DNA from: JALYYC01 sp963795805
GTDB taxonomy: Bacteria; Chloroflexota; Dormibacteria; CF-121
DNA length: 64,000 bases
Direction of reading: 5' to 3'
Assembly: GCA_963795805.1 (NCBI GenBank)
Contig: CAWCIV010000003.1
Span: forward strand, 124,001-188,000
Below, in pieces: positions 30,839-38,965 of this stretch. Each line of letters starts with the position of its first letter. Positions within the stretch are counted from its first letter, which is position 1. The position numbers and the translations under genes are program-made. The notes beneath the pieces were generated by a model. It made no database searches, was not told where the DNA came from, and saw only the letters and a list, made by a program, of their open reading frames with translations.

Positions 30839-31882
30839 TCAGCTCACCGCGATCGCGCCGGCCTGACCCGGCTCCAGGGAGCCGATCCGCACCCCGACCT
30901 CGCCCTGGGCTCGCAGCTCGGCTAGCAAGCCGGGCACCGCCACCTCCGGCACGGCGATGAGCAACCCGCCCGAGGTCTGGGCATCGGACAGGACGGTCCG
31001 GCGCGGGCCGGGGACGCGTTCGTCGAAGGTCACCTTCGGCGCGAGGAAGCGTTCATTGGCGCGGGTGCCACCGGGGACCTCGCCGGCGTCGGCCAGCATT
31101 TCGGCGTCGGGCAGCAAGGGCACCGCCTGGGCATCAATGCTCGCCGCCAGCCCGGACGCCAGGGCCAGGTAATGGAGGTGGCCGAGCAGGCCAAAGCCGG
31201 TGATATCGGTCGCCGCATGGACCTCCACCGCCAGCATCGCGACCGCAGCCTGCCGGTTGAGCCGCAGCATCCCGGCGATGGCGGCCTCCTGTGCCCGCGG
31301 CGAGGCGACCTCGTGCTTGATTGCCGTTGTGATGACACCGGTCCCCAGCGGTTTGGTCAGGATGAGCGCGTCGCCGGGGAGGCCACCGCGGTTGCGCACG
31401 ATGCGGTCGGGATGAACTGTGCCGGTGACGGCGAGTCCGTATTTCGGCTCGTGGTCGTCGATGCTATGCCCGCCGAGGATGTCGATACCGGCCTCCTGTA
31501 CTTTGTCGGCACCGCCACGCAGGATGTCGGCGAGCACCGACCGGGGCAGCTCCTTGATTGGAAATGCGACCAGGTTGATCGCGAAGAGCGGGACACCACC
31601 CATTGCGTAGACATCGCTGAGCGCGTTTGCCGCGGCGATGGCGCCAAACGTGTAGGCGTCGTCCACGACCGGCGTGAAGAAGTCCGTCGTCGCCACCAGG
31701 GCAAGGTCGGGCCGCACGCGGTAGACCGCCGCGTCATCACCGGTCTCGGTGCCGACGAGGACGTCGGGATTCCGAAGTCGAACGGGCAAGTGGCTCAGAA
31801 CCTGGGCCAGGTCCTCAGGACCAATCTTGCAGGCTCAACCGGCTCCATGCGACCACTGGGTTAGCCGAACTCGCTCGATCAC
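30839..31882 (-). CDS. selD: Selenophosphate synthetase containing an in-frame TGA (predicted selenocysteine)
   Basis: SelD makes selenophosphate from selenide and ATP. Standard translation would start at 31789 and lose the catalytic segment. Reading upstream in the same frame gives VRLTQWSHGAG-TGA-ACKIGPEDL, which aligns with the E. coli opening IRLTQYSHGAGCGCK (from memory). The TGA falls exactly on the catalytic Cys17 position. Selenocysteine 16 is predicted, with Cys18 and the essential Lys19 following. The frame from GTG at 31882 gives 347 residues, the usual SelD length. The ATP-site motifs ETGDDAAVY, TTDFF and GGHSIDDHEPKYGLAVTG are intact. It is divergent from an MBL gene (37 bases). 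Confidence 0.9.
31810..31822 (-). promoter_or_regulatory. Candidate bacterial SECIS hairpin in selD
   Basis: Twelve bases after the in-frame TGA, the mRNA reads GGTCC-TGA-GGACC, a five-base-pair stem with a three-base loop. Bacterial SECIS elements are stem-loops located directly behind the UGA with a G/U-bearing apical loop recognised by SelB. The stem here is short, and additional CCUG/CAGG pairing further out could extend it. This is a prediction from sequence alone. Confidence 0.4.
31835..31837 (-). other. Selenocysteine codon (TGA) of selD
   Basis: This TGA is in frame with 15 upstream and 331 downstream codons of SelD, at the position of the catalytic Cys of ordinary SelD. A stop codon at the one residue where selenocysteine is known in SelD proteins is best explained by recoding. 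A nonsense mutation is the alternative. Confidence 0.88.
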
Positions 31883-31907
31883 CCGTCAATGCTACCGGGG
31901 CCTTTGA

Positions 31908-31913
31908 TACCGT
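31908..31913 (+). promoter_or_regulatory. -10-like TACCGT six bases before a GTG
   Basis: TACCGT (context GATACCGT) ends six bases before the GTG of the MBL gene, which has no ribosome site. This is a weaker match but the same spacing as the other leaderless candidates. Confidence 0.3.
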
Positions 31914-31919
31914 CACGGA

Positions 31920-32642
31920 GTGGAGCTGACGTTCCTTGGCACGGGGGCTGCAGTCGCCGCCCACGCCTACAACGTGGCGCTCCTGGTCGACCGGACCCTC
32001 CTCCTCGACGCCGGCGCGCCATTGTCGGTGCACCTGCCTCGCGCCGGCGTGTCGATCGCCCAGCCGCGAGCCGTCATTCTCACCCACTTCCACGCGGATC
32101 ACACCTTCGGCCTGGCCTGGCTGATCCTGGGCCGGATCCTGCTCGAGGAAGCGCCACCGCCGCTCGCGATCATCGGCCCGACCGGCACGCAGGCGCACGT
32201 GATGCAGTTGGTGGAGTTGGCCTGGGGACCGGAAATGCTGCAGCGGGCGATCGACCTGCGGCAGATCGACGTGCGTGAGGTGGTGGCCGGCGAACGCTTC
32301 GAGGTCGAGGGGTACCAGGGTACCGCCTACCAGATGACCCACACCAGCCGCTTCAGTTGCCTTGGCTACGTCCTGACGCGAGACGGAGTCCGGCTCGGCT
32401 ACAGCGGCGACGCGGAGATCTCGGCGGGGCTGGAGGCCTTACTGGCGGCGTCCGATCACGCCGTGGTGGAGATGACCTACGACACGCCGGGCCCGATGCA
32501 TCTCTCCCGCGTCGAGGTGAAGGGCCTCCAACAGCGACACCCGTCGGTCCGCTTCATCCTCACGCATCTCGGTCGCGAGGCGTCGCTTGACGGCGCCGTC
32601 GCCGCCCACGATTTCTTGACGCTTCATCTTCCCCTGCCCTGA
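31920..32642 (+). CDS. Metallo-beta-lactamase-fold hydrolase, RNase Z-like
   Basis: This 240-residue protein begins MELTFLGTGAAVAAHAYNVALLVD, the typical opening of RNase Z/ElaC and related phosphodiesterases. The metal motif is LTHFHADHTFGLAWLI. Later His and Asp ligands are in QMTHTSRFSCLGYVL and GYSGDAEI, and in FILTHLGREAS. The long exosite arm of tRNase Z is not seen, so a general phosphodiesterase or another small-molecule hydrolase is equally possible. Its 3' 83 bases are antisense to the end of the transglutaminase gene. Confidence 0.83.
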   Translation: MELTFLGTGAAVAAHAYNVALLVDRTLLLDAGAPLSVHLPRAGVSIAQPRAVILTHFHADHTFGLAWLILGRILLEEAPPPLAIIGPTGTQAHVMQLVELAWGPEMLQRAIDLRQIDVREVVAGERFEVEGYQGTAYQMTHTSRFSCLGYVLTRDGVRLGYSGDAEISAGLEALLAASDHAVVEMTYDTPGPMHLSRVEVKGLQQRHPSVRFILTHLGREASLDGAVAAHDFLTLHLPLP

Positions 32643-35052
32643 CCACCTGGCCGTTGAGGAGGGCGTCCCGCCAGGCGCGCGCCACCAGTCCGGCGTAGCG
32701 CTGACGGACGCGAAGCCATGCCTCACGAGCCTGCTGCGCCTCGGCGGCGTCAAGGCCGCCTCGGCGGAAACTGGCGCGCGTATAGAGCGTGCCCAGGGAG
32801 TGGACCTCGCGCTCGAGCGGTGGAACCGAGCGGGCCAATCGGCTGGCGAACTCCACGGCGGTGTCGCCGTCCTGGCGGGGCACATGGAGGCGATCGGCCA
32901 GGAACTGCAGCCGGCGCCAGATTCGCGGCATGTCGCGCACACCCCCCATCAGCCAGCGAAGGGCCGCGGCCAGCAAGAGCAGGACCAGCACCACGAGCAA
33001 CGCGGCGGCGACCGCCAGCGGCTCCCAGATGCTGGTCAGGCCGCTGGTGCCGGGGCTATTTCCGGTCGGCGTGACATCCGCCGGGTTTGGCCGCGGCCGG
33101 GAGGAGGGAACCACCGCGGTAACCGGCGGGGCATTGAGCTCGGCGGCCGTATTTGGCCGGGTAACCGGGAGGTTGACGCCATCCGGCGTGGCCTCGAACG
33201 GGATCCATCCGTACCCGGGAAAGAAGGCCTCGACCCAGCTGTGCGCATCGAGCGAGTTGACCAGATACCGCCGCGTTTTCTCGTCGAAGGTCCCCTGGCC
33301 GAAGCCGCTGATCTGCCGGCTGGGAATACCAAGCGTCCGGAGCATGACGTTCATGGCGGTGGAGAAGTCCTGGCAGAAGCCCTTCTTTGATGTGAAGAGG
33401 AAGTAGTCCAGAGGCCTGACGCCGGCCGGGGCGGTCGGCGGAGTCAGCGTGTACGTGAATCGCCCCTTGCTGAGGAACCACGATTCGATCGCCTTCGCCT
33501 GGTCATAGGCATTGGTCGCGCCGGCGGCACGGACGATCGTTTGCGCCAGGTTGGCGATCTCGGCGTCGCGCGTGACGGCGTACCCCTGCGCGGTGCGGCC
33601 CCCGTAGTAAAGCGACTGGTACGGCGCCAGCCAGGCGGGGTAGTCGGTGCCGGCATTGCGCAGCGTGGTCGCGTCGACCTTGGGCGTCGCCTCCGTCACC
33701 ACGTAGGTATAGGGCGGCTGGAGGGGGGTGCTGAAACGGATCCGATCCACCGTGTCGAAGATCGTGCCGGCGCCGGTGGACGTGACGATCCCTCGAACGG
33801 TGGTGGGCTGGTTCTCGACGCTGATGATCTCGCCGGCGCTGAAGACCGCGTTGGCTGTCTGGTTGAGTGGGACCAACACGCGAAAGGTATCGCGTGACGT
33901 CTGGAGCCGGCCGGGATCCTGCGGCAGATCGTCCCTCGGAATCACCTGCCGCGCCGCGATCCGCGCGACGTCGCGGATCGGGATGTCCGGCGTGCTCGGC
34001 AATTGATACCAGGTGATCCCGTCCCAGCCCCCCAGCGCGATACCCCGCCAGTACGGATAGTAGGTGGCGTTATCGCCGGAGACGACCATGACCGTTTGCG
34101 ACTTCGCCTTGAGCTGAGACCCGGGGCGGACCGTCTCGCTGTAGCCGATCGACCCGATCGTGGCGTGTCCGCCAGGGCCGCCGGAGCCGAGCCCAAAGGG
34201 GTGAAGCGAGTCGGTGCTGAGCGTGCCGGGGACCAGGAAGCCACTGATGTCGGCGCTGCTGAGCGGGGGAATCAAGAGAAAGGCGGCGAGCAGCAGGGCA
34301 CCGATCGCCTCGACACCCACCTCGCCGAACGTCCATCCCGTGTCGGAGGCGCGCGGCAGGCGCCGGATACGCCAGCGCTCCTTCAAGGTGACGAAGTTCA
34401 GCCGCAGGAGGATCGAGGTGGCCGCCGCAACCCAGGCAATGCTGAAGACCCAGAGCAGCGGGTTGGTGTCGTTGATGATCTCGACCGCGAGCAGGCTCCC
34501 CGTTGGCAGCAGCGCCACCAGACCGAGCCGGCGGCGGAAAATCCACCAGCTACTCCAGAGTCCGCAGAGCAGCATCAGGGCGATCAAGCCCAGCAAGAGC
34601 GCGATCGAGGGCTGACCCGGCAGATCGATCACCCATTTCGAGAGGGCGGCCGGAGCGAGACCGCCGCTCGTCAGCGGCGTGGGAGCGATGACCGCGAAGG
34701 GCACCAGGAGCGTAGCGACGCCGGCGGTGATGAACCCGAGGCGCGAGAGCGGGCTGATGGCGAGCGCCCAGCCGATGACGGTTCCAATCGCGATAGCCGG
34801 TACCAGGTGGCCCTCGGACGAGCTGACCCAGGCTGCCGACTCGAGCGCGGCGGCGACCGCCCAGCCCATGACGGTGGCAAGGCCGAGCAGCAGCCAGGTG
34901 TCCCGGATTCCGAAGGCGACACTCACGCGGCGGAAGAGCCGGATCTTCAGACGGCCTTCGTCGTAGCCGGTCTCGATCAGGTGGAGGGTCCACGCGGCCG
35001 CGATCGCCGCCACGGCAAGCGCGACCAGGAGCGCCGGGCTAAACAGCGGCAA
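32560..35052 (-). CDS. Transglutaminase-domain membrane protein
   Basis: This 830-residue protein has about six to seven N-terminal helices (to ~residue 270), then an extracytoplasmic region. A transglutaminase core has Cys560 (SKKGFCQDFSTA), His604 (LDAHSWVEAFF) and an Asp near 624 (FEATPDG), a complete triad. A last helix near residue 715 and a basic cytoplasmic tail with an RRRRR run follow. This architecture, with DUF58 and MoxR genes, is the common MoxR-DUF58-TGc operon, which is thought to assemble or crosslink surface proteins. The final ~28 codons overlap the opposite-strand MBL gene. Confidence 0.88.
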   Translation of the reverse strand: MPLFSPALLVALAVAAIAAAWTLHLIETGYDEGRLKIRLFRRVSVAFGIRDTWLLLGLATVMGWAVAAALESAAWVSSSEGHLVPAIAIGTVIGWALAISPLSRLGFITAGVATLLVPFAVIAPTPLTSGGLAPAALSKWVIDLPGQPSIALLLGLIALMLLCGLWSSWWIFRRRLGLVALLPTGSLLAVEIINDTNPLLWVFSIAWVAAATSILLRLNFVTLKERWRIRRLPRASDTGWTFGEVGVEAIGALLLAAFLLIPPLSSADISGFLVPGTLSTDSLHPFGLGSGGPGGHATIGSIGYSETVRPGSQLKAKSQTVMVVSGDNATYYPYWRGIALGGWDGITWYQLPSTPDIPIRDVARIAARQVIPRDDLPQDPGRLQTSRDTFRVLVPLNQTANAVFSAGEIISVENQPTTVRGIVTSTGAGTIFDTVDRIRFSTPLQPPYTYVVTEATPKVDATTLRNAGTDYPAWLAPYQSLYYGGRTAQGYAVTRDAEIANLAQTIVRAAGATNAYDQAKAIESWFLSKGRFTYTLTPPTAPAGVRPLDYFLFTSKKGFCQDFSTAMNVMLRTLGIPSRQISGFGQGTFDEKTRRYLVNSLDAHSWVEAFFPGYGWIPFEATPDGVNLPVTRPNTAAELNAPPVTAVVPSSRPRPNPADVTPTGNSPGTSGLTSIWEPLAVAAALLVVLVLLLLAAALRWLMGGVRDMPRIWRRLQFLADRLHVPRQDGDTAVEFASRLARSVPPLEREVHSLGTLYTRASFRRGGLDAAEAQQAREAWLRVRQRYAGLVARAWRDALLNGQVVRAGEDEASRNRGRRRRRQATPRDRDA

Positions 35053-36283
35053 CCCTGCGCTCCACGGCCGGTTCGAAGTCCTCCGGCCCCTTGATCACCC
35101 ACCAGTTCAGCGCCTGCCGCCAGCGCCCGGCGGCCGTCAGGCTCGCCTGTGTGCCCCCGAAACCCTGGGGGTCCAGGTAGACGACGAGGCTGCGATGGCC
35201 GCGAACGCCCAGGTCGAGCAACGCCTCCACCCAGCGCTCGTCGGACGACGCCGTGACCACGATCAGGCCACCACGATGTCGCCAATGTTCCCGCTGCGAG
35301 GTCAGGAGCGTGGCCAGCGGCACCGACCCATCCGCCTGCGCCAGCGTGTAGTGCTCGAAGAGCTTCTTGCGCTGCTGGTCGCCGCGGGCCGCCTCGATGA
35401 CGCTCAGGCGGCGGTCGTTACACACAAGCCCGATCGCGCCGCCACGGCGAAGACCGGCATCGGTCATGGAGGCGCAGAGGCTCATCGCGTACTCGAGGGT
35501 GGAGTCCGGGGCGATGCCAGCATGAATGCCCGCCTGCAGGTCCAGCACGATCCACGCGTCGCCACCCTCGCGCGTCTCGAAGCTGCGGCTCATCAGCCGG
35601 CCGAGGCGCGCCGACGAGGCCCAGTGGATGCGCTTGACGCTGTCGGTCGGGACGTACTCCCGGATGCTGGTCGCGTTGGGCGGCACGTCAAGGACCCGGC
35701 CCCGGAGCTGTTCGTCGCCAACGGTGCTGGGGGCGAGGGCGTCGAGCGCTCCGACCGGGCGGATCACCGGGTAGACGACGACGGATCGGCTTCCTGGGAC
35801 CCGCACGGTGCGAGGGAAGAGGCCGAAGGGGTCACCGAAGCGCATTTCGACGGGGCCGAAGGTAAAGAGTCCCCGTTGCCGGAATTGGCCGCGCGAGGTC
35901 CAGCGCCGCGCCCGGCGGCCCTTGAGGCTGAAGACCCGACCCGGGTTGTATCCAGGCAGGTTCGAATAGTCGGTCAATTCGATCAGGGGAACCGGCACCC
36001 ATGACTGGTTTCGGACGGTGAAGTGTTCCTCGAAGTCGTCGCCGACCTGAAACTGCCCTTCCGGGCCGACTCGCTCCACCCGCAGGTTGTCCTGGCAGAG
36101 GCGACTCCACAAGTAGCTGACCACGAAGAGGAGCACGAGCGCGTAGAACAGGCTGTAGGCAAGGCGTACCCCCGTGATGTAGGCAAAGAAAAACAGCAGC
36201 GCCAGCGCCGTGACGAGCGGAAGGCGCGGCAGCCGCACGATCGCCCTAGCTCGCCACCCGCCGCCCGAAGCGAGAGACGACAT
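35039..36283 (-). CDS. DUF58-domain protein
   Basis: This 414-residue protein has two N-terminal helices (LPLVTALALLFFFAYITG and a second at about 45-65). An Ig-like beta region follows (VPVPLIELTDYSN, FGPVEMRFGDPFGLF). The DUF58 signature is VPTDSVKRIHWASSARLGRLMSRSFETREGGDAWIVLDLQ. The C-terminus is a von Willebrand A-like fold. It overlaps the transglutaminase start by 14 bases and the MoxR gene end by 38 bases. In known operons it partners the MoxR ATPase. Confidence 0.88.
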   Translation of the reverse strand: MSSLASGGGWRARAIVRLPRLPLVTALALLFFFAYITGVRLAYSLFYALVLLFVVSYLWSRLCQDNLRVERVGPEGQFQVGDDFEEHFTVRNQSWVPVPLIELTDYSNLPGYNPGRVFSLKGRRARRWTSRGQFRQRGLFTFGPVEMRFGDPFGLFPRTVRVPGSRSVVVYPVIRPVGALDALAPSTVGDEQLRGRVLDVPPNATSIREYVPTDSVKRIHWASSARLGRLMSRSFETREGGDAWIVLDLQAGIHAGIAPDSTLEYAMSLCASMTDAGLRRGGAIGLVCNDRRLSVIEAARGDQQRKKLFEHYTLAQADGSVPLATLLTSQREHWRHRGGLIVVTASSDERWVEALLDLGVRGHRSLVVYLDPQGFGGTQASLTAAGRWRQALNWWVIKGPEDFEPAVERRVAAV

Positions 36284-37232
36284 TCGGCGGCGGGACGGGC
36301 TCGGACTCGAGGATCTGGCTCAGGATCTTCGCCGCGGTCAGTCCTCGAAGCTCGGCATTCGGTTTCAGGATCATGCGGTGGCTGAGCACCGGTTGCGCCA
36401 GCGCCTTGACATCATCAGGCGTGACAAAGTCCCGACCTTCGAGGGCGGCCCGCGCCTGGGAGGAACGGAAGAGCCCAAGCGACCCGCGGGAGCTGGCGCC
36501 CAAGCCGACATCGGGATGGGAGCGTGTCCGGTGCGTGACCCGGGCGATGTACTCCTTGAGCGTGGGATCAACGAAGATGGCCTGCACCGCCTTCTGCGAC
36601 TCGAGCACTTCCGGTGCCGAGGTCACCGGCTCGAGCTGCTCCATCGGCGAGCCGCGCTCGAAGCGATCCAGCACCTGAACCTCGTGGGCGACGTCGAGAT
36701 AGCCGACGTTGACGCGCATCAAGAAGCGATCGACCTGGGCCTCCGGCAGCGGGAAGGTTCCCGCAAATTCGACCGGGTTCTGGGTGGCGAGCACGAGGAA
36801 TGGCAGCGGGAGCGCATAGGTCGTCCCATCGACCGTGACCTGCCGCTCTTCCATCGCTTCCAGCAGCGCCGATTGCGTCTTGGGCGTCGCCCGGTTGATC
36901 TCGTCGGCGAGCAGCACCTGGGCAAAGATCGGCCCCTGGCGGAATTCGAACTGCTGCGTGTTCGGACTGTAGATGTTGACGCCGGTCACGTCGGAGGGCA
37001 GGAGGTCCGGGGTGAACTGCAGGCGCTCGAAGGCGCAGCCAAGCGATCGTGCCAGCGACTTGGCCAGCATCGTCTTCCCGACCCCCGGCACATCCTCGAT
37101 CAGCAGGTGACCCCGGCTCAACAGCGCGATGACGCAGAGCTCGATCTCCGCATCCTTCCCCACCAGTACCCGACCCACGTTCTCGATGATCCGCGTGCCG
37201 AGTGCTTCGACCGACCCGTTCTGTGTCTCCAT
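36246..37232 (-). CDS. MoxR-type AAA+ ATPase
   Basis: This 328-residue AAA+ protein has Walker A EDVPGVGKTMLAKSLA, Walker B VLLADEINRATPKTQSALLEAMEE, sensor 1 LATQNPVEFAGTFPLPEAQVDRF and the C-terminal lid ending RGLTAAKIL. The MoxR family remodels or activates von Willebrand A-domain partners. It heads the three-gene MoxR-DUF58-transglutaminase operon. A GAAGGAAGG ribosome-site-like stretch precedes the ATG. A short gap separates it from an upstream membrane protein. Confidence 0.92.
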   Translation of the reverse strand: METQNGSVEALGTRIIENVGRVLVGKDAEIELCVIALLSRGHLLIEDVPGVGKTMLAKSLARSLGCAFERLQFTPDLLPSDVTGVNIYSPNTQQFEFRQGPIFAQVLLADEINRATPKTQSALLEAMEERQVTVDGTTYALPLPFLVLATQNPVEFAGTFPLPEAQVDRFLMRVNVGYLDVAHEVQVLDRFERGSPMEQLEPVTSAPEVLESQKAVQAIFVDPTLKEYIARVTHRTRSHPDVGLGASSRGSLGLFRSSQARAALEGRDFVTPDDVKALAQPVLSHRMILKPNAELRGLTAAKILSQILESEPVPPPNVVSRFGRRVAS

Positions 37233-37292
37233 GGATGGCCTTCCTTCTAGTTGGTCCTGGTTGATGAGCGAACGCGCGTATGGGTCATTTCG

Positions 37293-37697
37293 TTACCGTG
37301 CGATCAGGTGGCGCGCCAGGCGGGCCGTCAGCCCTCCGAGCGTCCCGCCCGCCAGGACCAGCACATCGTCCACCACCAGCCCGACGGTGTCCGGGCCGGC
37401 CGACCCCAGCGGACCGATCGGTCCAACCGCGCCGGCCAGCTCCGCGACGACGATGAAGCTCACCGCCACCACCATCCCGTTCCAGGCTGCCCCTCCGGGG
37501 GGCCCGAGGTAGCCGGCGAGCAGCCCGCCGGTGAAGATGGCGGCAAAGGTCAGAGCTCCCTGGGCGACCAGCTGGCCACGATGGCTGCCGAAGAAGACCG
37601 TCCCACCAACCAGCTGCAGCACCACCGCCAGCACCAGCCCGAGGCCGGCGGCAAACCAGTCGACGCGTTTCTCCCCGCCCGGTTGGGTCTTGGTCAT
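37293..37697 (-). CDS. Small membrane protein, 134 residues
   Basis: The protein has four hydrophobic helices (WFAAGLGLVLAVVLQLVGGTVFF, a Gly/Pro-rich middle, and a C-terminal LVVDDVLVLAGGTLGGL). A short basic N-terminus (TKTQPGGEKR) precedes them. No known family is clear; it resembles DUF5518-like or other small Gly-rich membrane proteins. It lies between MoxR and DUF554, about 40 bases from the latter, and may be transcribed with them. Confidence 0.65.
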   Translation of the reverse strand: MTKTQPGGEKRVDWFAAGLGLVLAVVLQLVGGTVFFGSHRGQLVAQGALTFAAIFTGGLLAGYLGPPGGAAWNGMVVAVSFIVVAELAGAVGPIGPLGSAGPDTVGLVVDDVLVLAGGTLGGLTARLARHLIAR

Positions 37698-37735
37698 GGG
37701 CTCGATCAGTGTATCCGCCGGAGAAGGAGCCGCGG

Positions 37736-38449
37736 CTAGGGCAACTTAGCCAGGAGCGGGTCGAGGACCGGAACGAGGATCGGAGCCAGGACCAGGGCGG
37801 GCAAGAGGTTGACCACCTTGATGGTTTTCAGCTCCAGCAGGCCGAGCGCGATGGCAAGCACGGCGATCCCACCCACGGCGGTCAATTCCGCGACCTGGGC
37901 GTCGCTCAAGCCGGCATTTGCCAGGGCGGCCACGATCGTGAGCGTTCCCTGAACCACCAGCACGGAAACCGCGGAGAGCAGCACCCCCCAACCGAGCGCG
38001 GCGGCAAGGACGATCGAGCTGAACCCGTCGAGCGTCGACTTGATCAGCAGGAGCGTGATATCGCCGCGAGTGCCGTCGAGGAAGCTGCCGAGAATGGCCA
38101 GCGGGCCGACGCAGAACAGCAGGCTCGCCGTCACGAAGCCAAGGCTCAGGCGCCCGGGCTCACCTTCCCGTGCGAGCCGGTGCTCGATCAGGCGGCCAAA
38201 CGCGCTCACGTGATCGTCGAGACGCAGGATCTCCCCGACGACCACGCCTCCCAGCAGGCTGAGCAAGAGGATGAGGGCATTGTGGGTCTTCATCGCCATC
38301 TGGATCCCGATCACCGCGGTGAACAGGCCGATGGCCGTCCGCATGGTCTGCTGCAGGCTGCCCGTGATGCGCCGCGACAGCGTCAGGCCGACCGCGCCGC
38401 CGAGCAAAATCGCACCCGTGTTGAGCAGCGTCCCGAACCCATGAACCAT
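37736..38449 (-). CDS. DUF554-family membrane protein
   Basis: This 237-residue membrane protein has the DUF554/YqgA pattern: GTLLNTGAILLGGAVGLTL at the start, GIQMAMKTHNALILLLSLLGGVVVGEILRL, then FVTASLLFCVGPLAILGSFLDG. The FCVGP motif and the Gly-rich helices are conserved in the family. A transport role is supposed but unproved. Its start is 12 bases from the divergent 47-residue gene. Confidence 0.85.
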   Translation of the reverse strand: MVHGFGTLLNTGAILLGGAVGLTLSRRITGSLQQTMRTAIGLFTAVIGIQMAMKTHNALILLLSLLGGVVVGEILRLDDHVSAFGRLIEHRLAREGEPGRLSLGFVTASLLFCVGPLAILGSFLDGTRGDITLLLIKSTLDGFSSIVLAAALGWGVLLSAVSVLVVQGTLTIVAALANAGLSDAQVAELTAVGGIAVLAIALGLLELKTIKVVNLLPALVLAPILVPVLDPLLAKLP

Positions 38450-38455
38450 TAGACT
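38450..38455 (+). promoter_or_regulatory. -10-like TAGACT six bases before an ATG
   Basis: TAGACT, six bases, then the ATG of the 47-residue membrane gene. The spacing equals that of the CPBP and TetR genes. The hexamer overlaps the divergent DUF554 start codon region. Confidence 0.35.
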
Positions 38456-38461
38456 TGGCCG

Positions 38462-38605
38462 ATGAATATTTCGATCGATCTCTTCGCGATCGTGTCCCTG
38501 ATTTCGACGGCCATCACCACGAACAAGATCATCGCCGGGATCGTTCTCCTCGTCATCATCATCGGGATCGCGATCTGGTACATGCGCCGCTCGAAAGCCT
38601 CGTAG
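38462..38605 (+). CDS. Small single-helix membrane protein, 47 residues
   Basis: It starts NISIDLFAIVSLISTAITT and continues with one hydrophobic helix, IIAGIVLLVIIIGIAIW, then YMRRSKAS. The basic end suggests a cytoplasmic C-terminus. No family is recognised. The apparent leaderless start and GC-rich-compatible codon use support it as real, though short frames arise by chance. Confidence 0.45.
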   Translation: MNISIDLFAIVSLISTAITTNKIIAGIVLLVIIIGIAIWYMRRSKAS

Positions 38606-38635
38606 CGCCGCTCGCGGGGATCGCGCGGCCCTCGC

Positions 38636-38965
38636 TTACAGCTTCTCGAAGCGATCGACGTTGACGATGAAGACCGTCGCGCCGCCGACCTGCACCTCGA
38701 CCGGATAGGGGACGAAGAAGTCGCCCGGCTCCACAAGAGGAGGCATCGGGTTCATGTACTCGCTTCGGGTGCGGCAGTTTTCCTTGATCAGTTGGAGCAC
38801 TTCCTCGATCCGGTCATCCTCGATCCCAGAGAACAGCGTCACGTTCTTGTGCTGAAGAAAGCCGCCGGAGCTGGCGAATCGGGTCACGGAGATTCCTCGG
38901 TCGTTGAGGGCATCCATGGTCGAGGACGCGTCCTCGCTGTGGACGACGGCGATCAAGAGCTTCAT
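38636..38965 (-). CDS. darA: Cyclic-di-AMP receptor, PII-like
   Basis: This 109-residue PII-like protein begins MKLLIAVVHSEDASSTMDALNDRGISVTRFASSGGFLQHKNVTLF. That includes the SGGF and GxxN/T segments of the DarA/YaaQ nucleotide pocket. The T-loop region and a terminal EVQVGGATVFIVNVDRFEKL complete the fold. DarA trimers bind cyclic-di-AMP; the regulated partner is unknown. It is translated behind tmk with a four-base overlap, the same gene order as in Firmicutes (tmk-yaaQ). Confidence 0.9.
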   Translation of the reverse strand: MKLLIAVVHSEDASSTMDALNDRGISVTRFASSGGFLQHKNVTLFSGIEDDRIEEVLQLIKENCRTRSEYMNPMPPLVEPGDFFVPYPVEVQVGGATVFIVNVDRFEKL

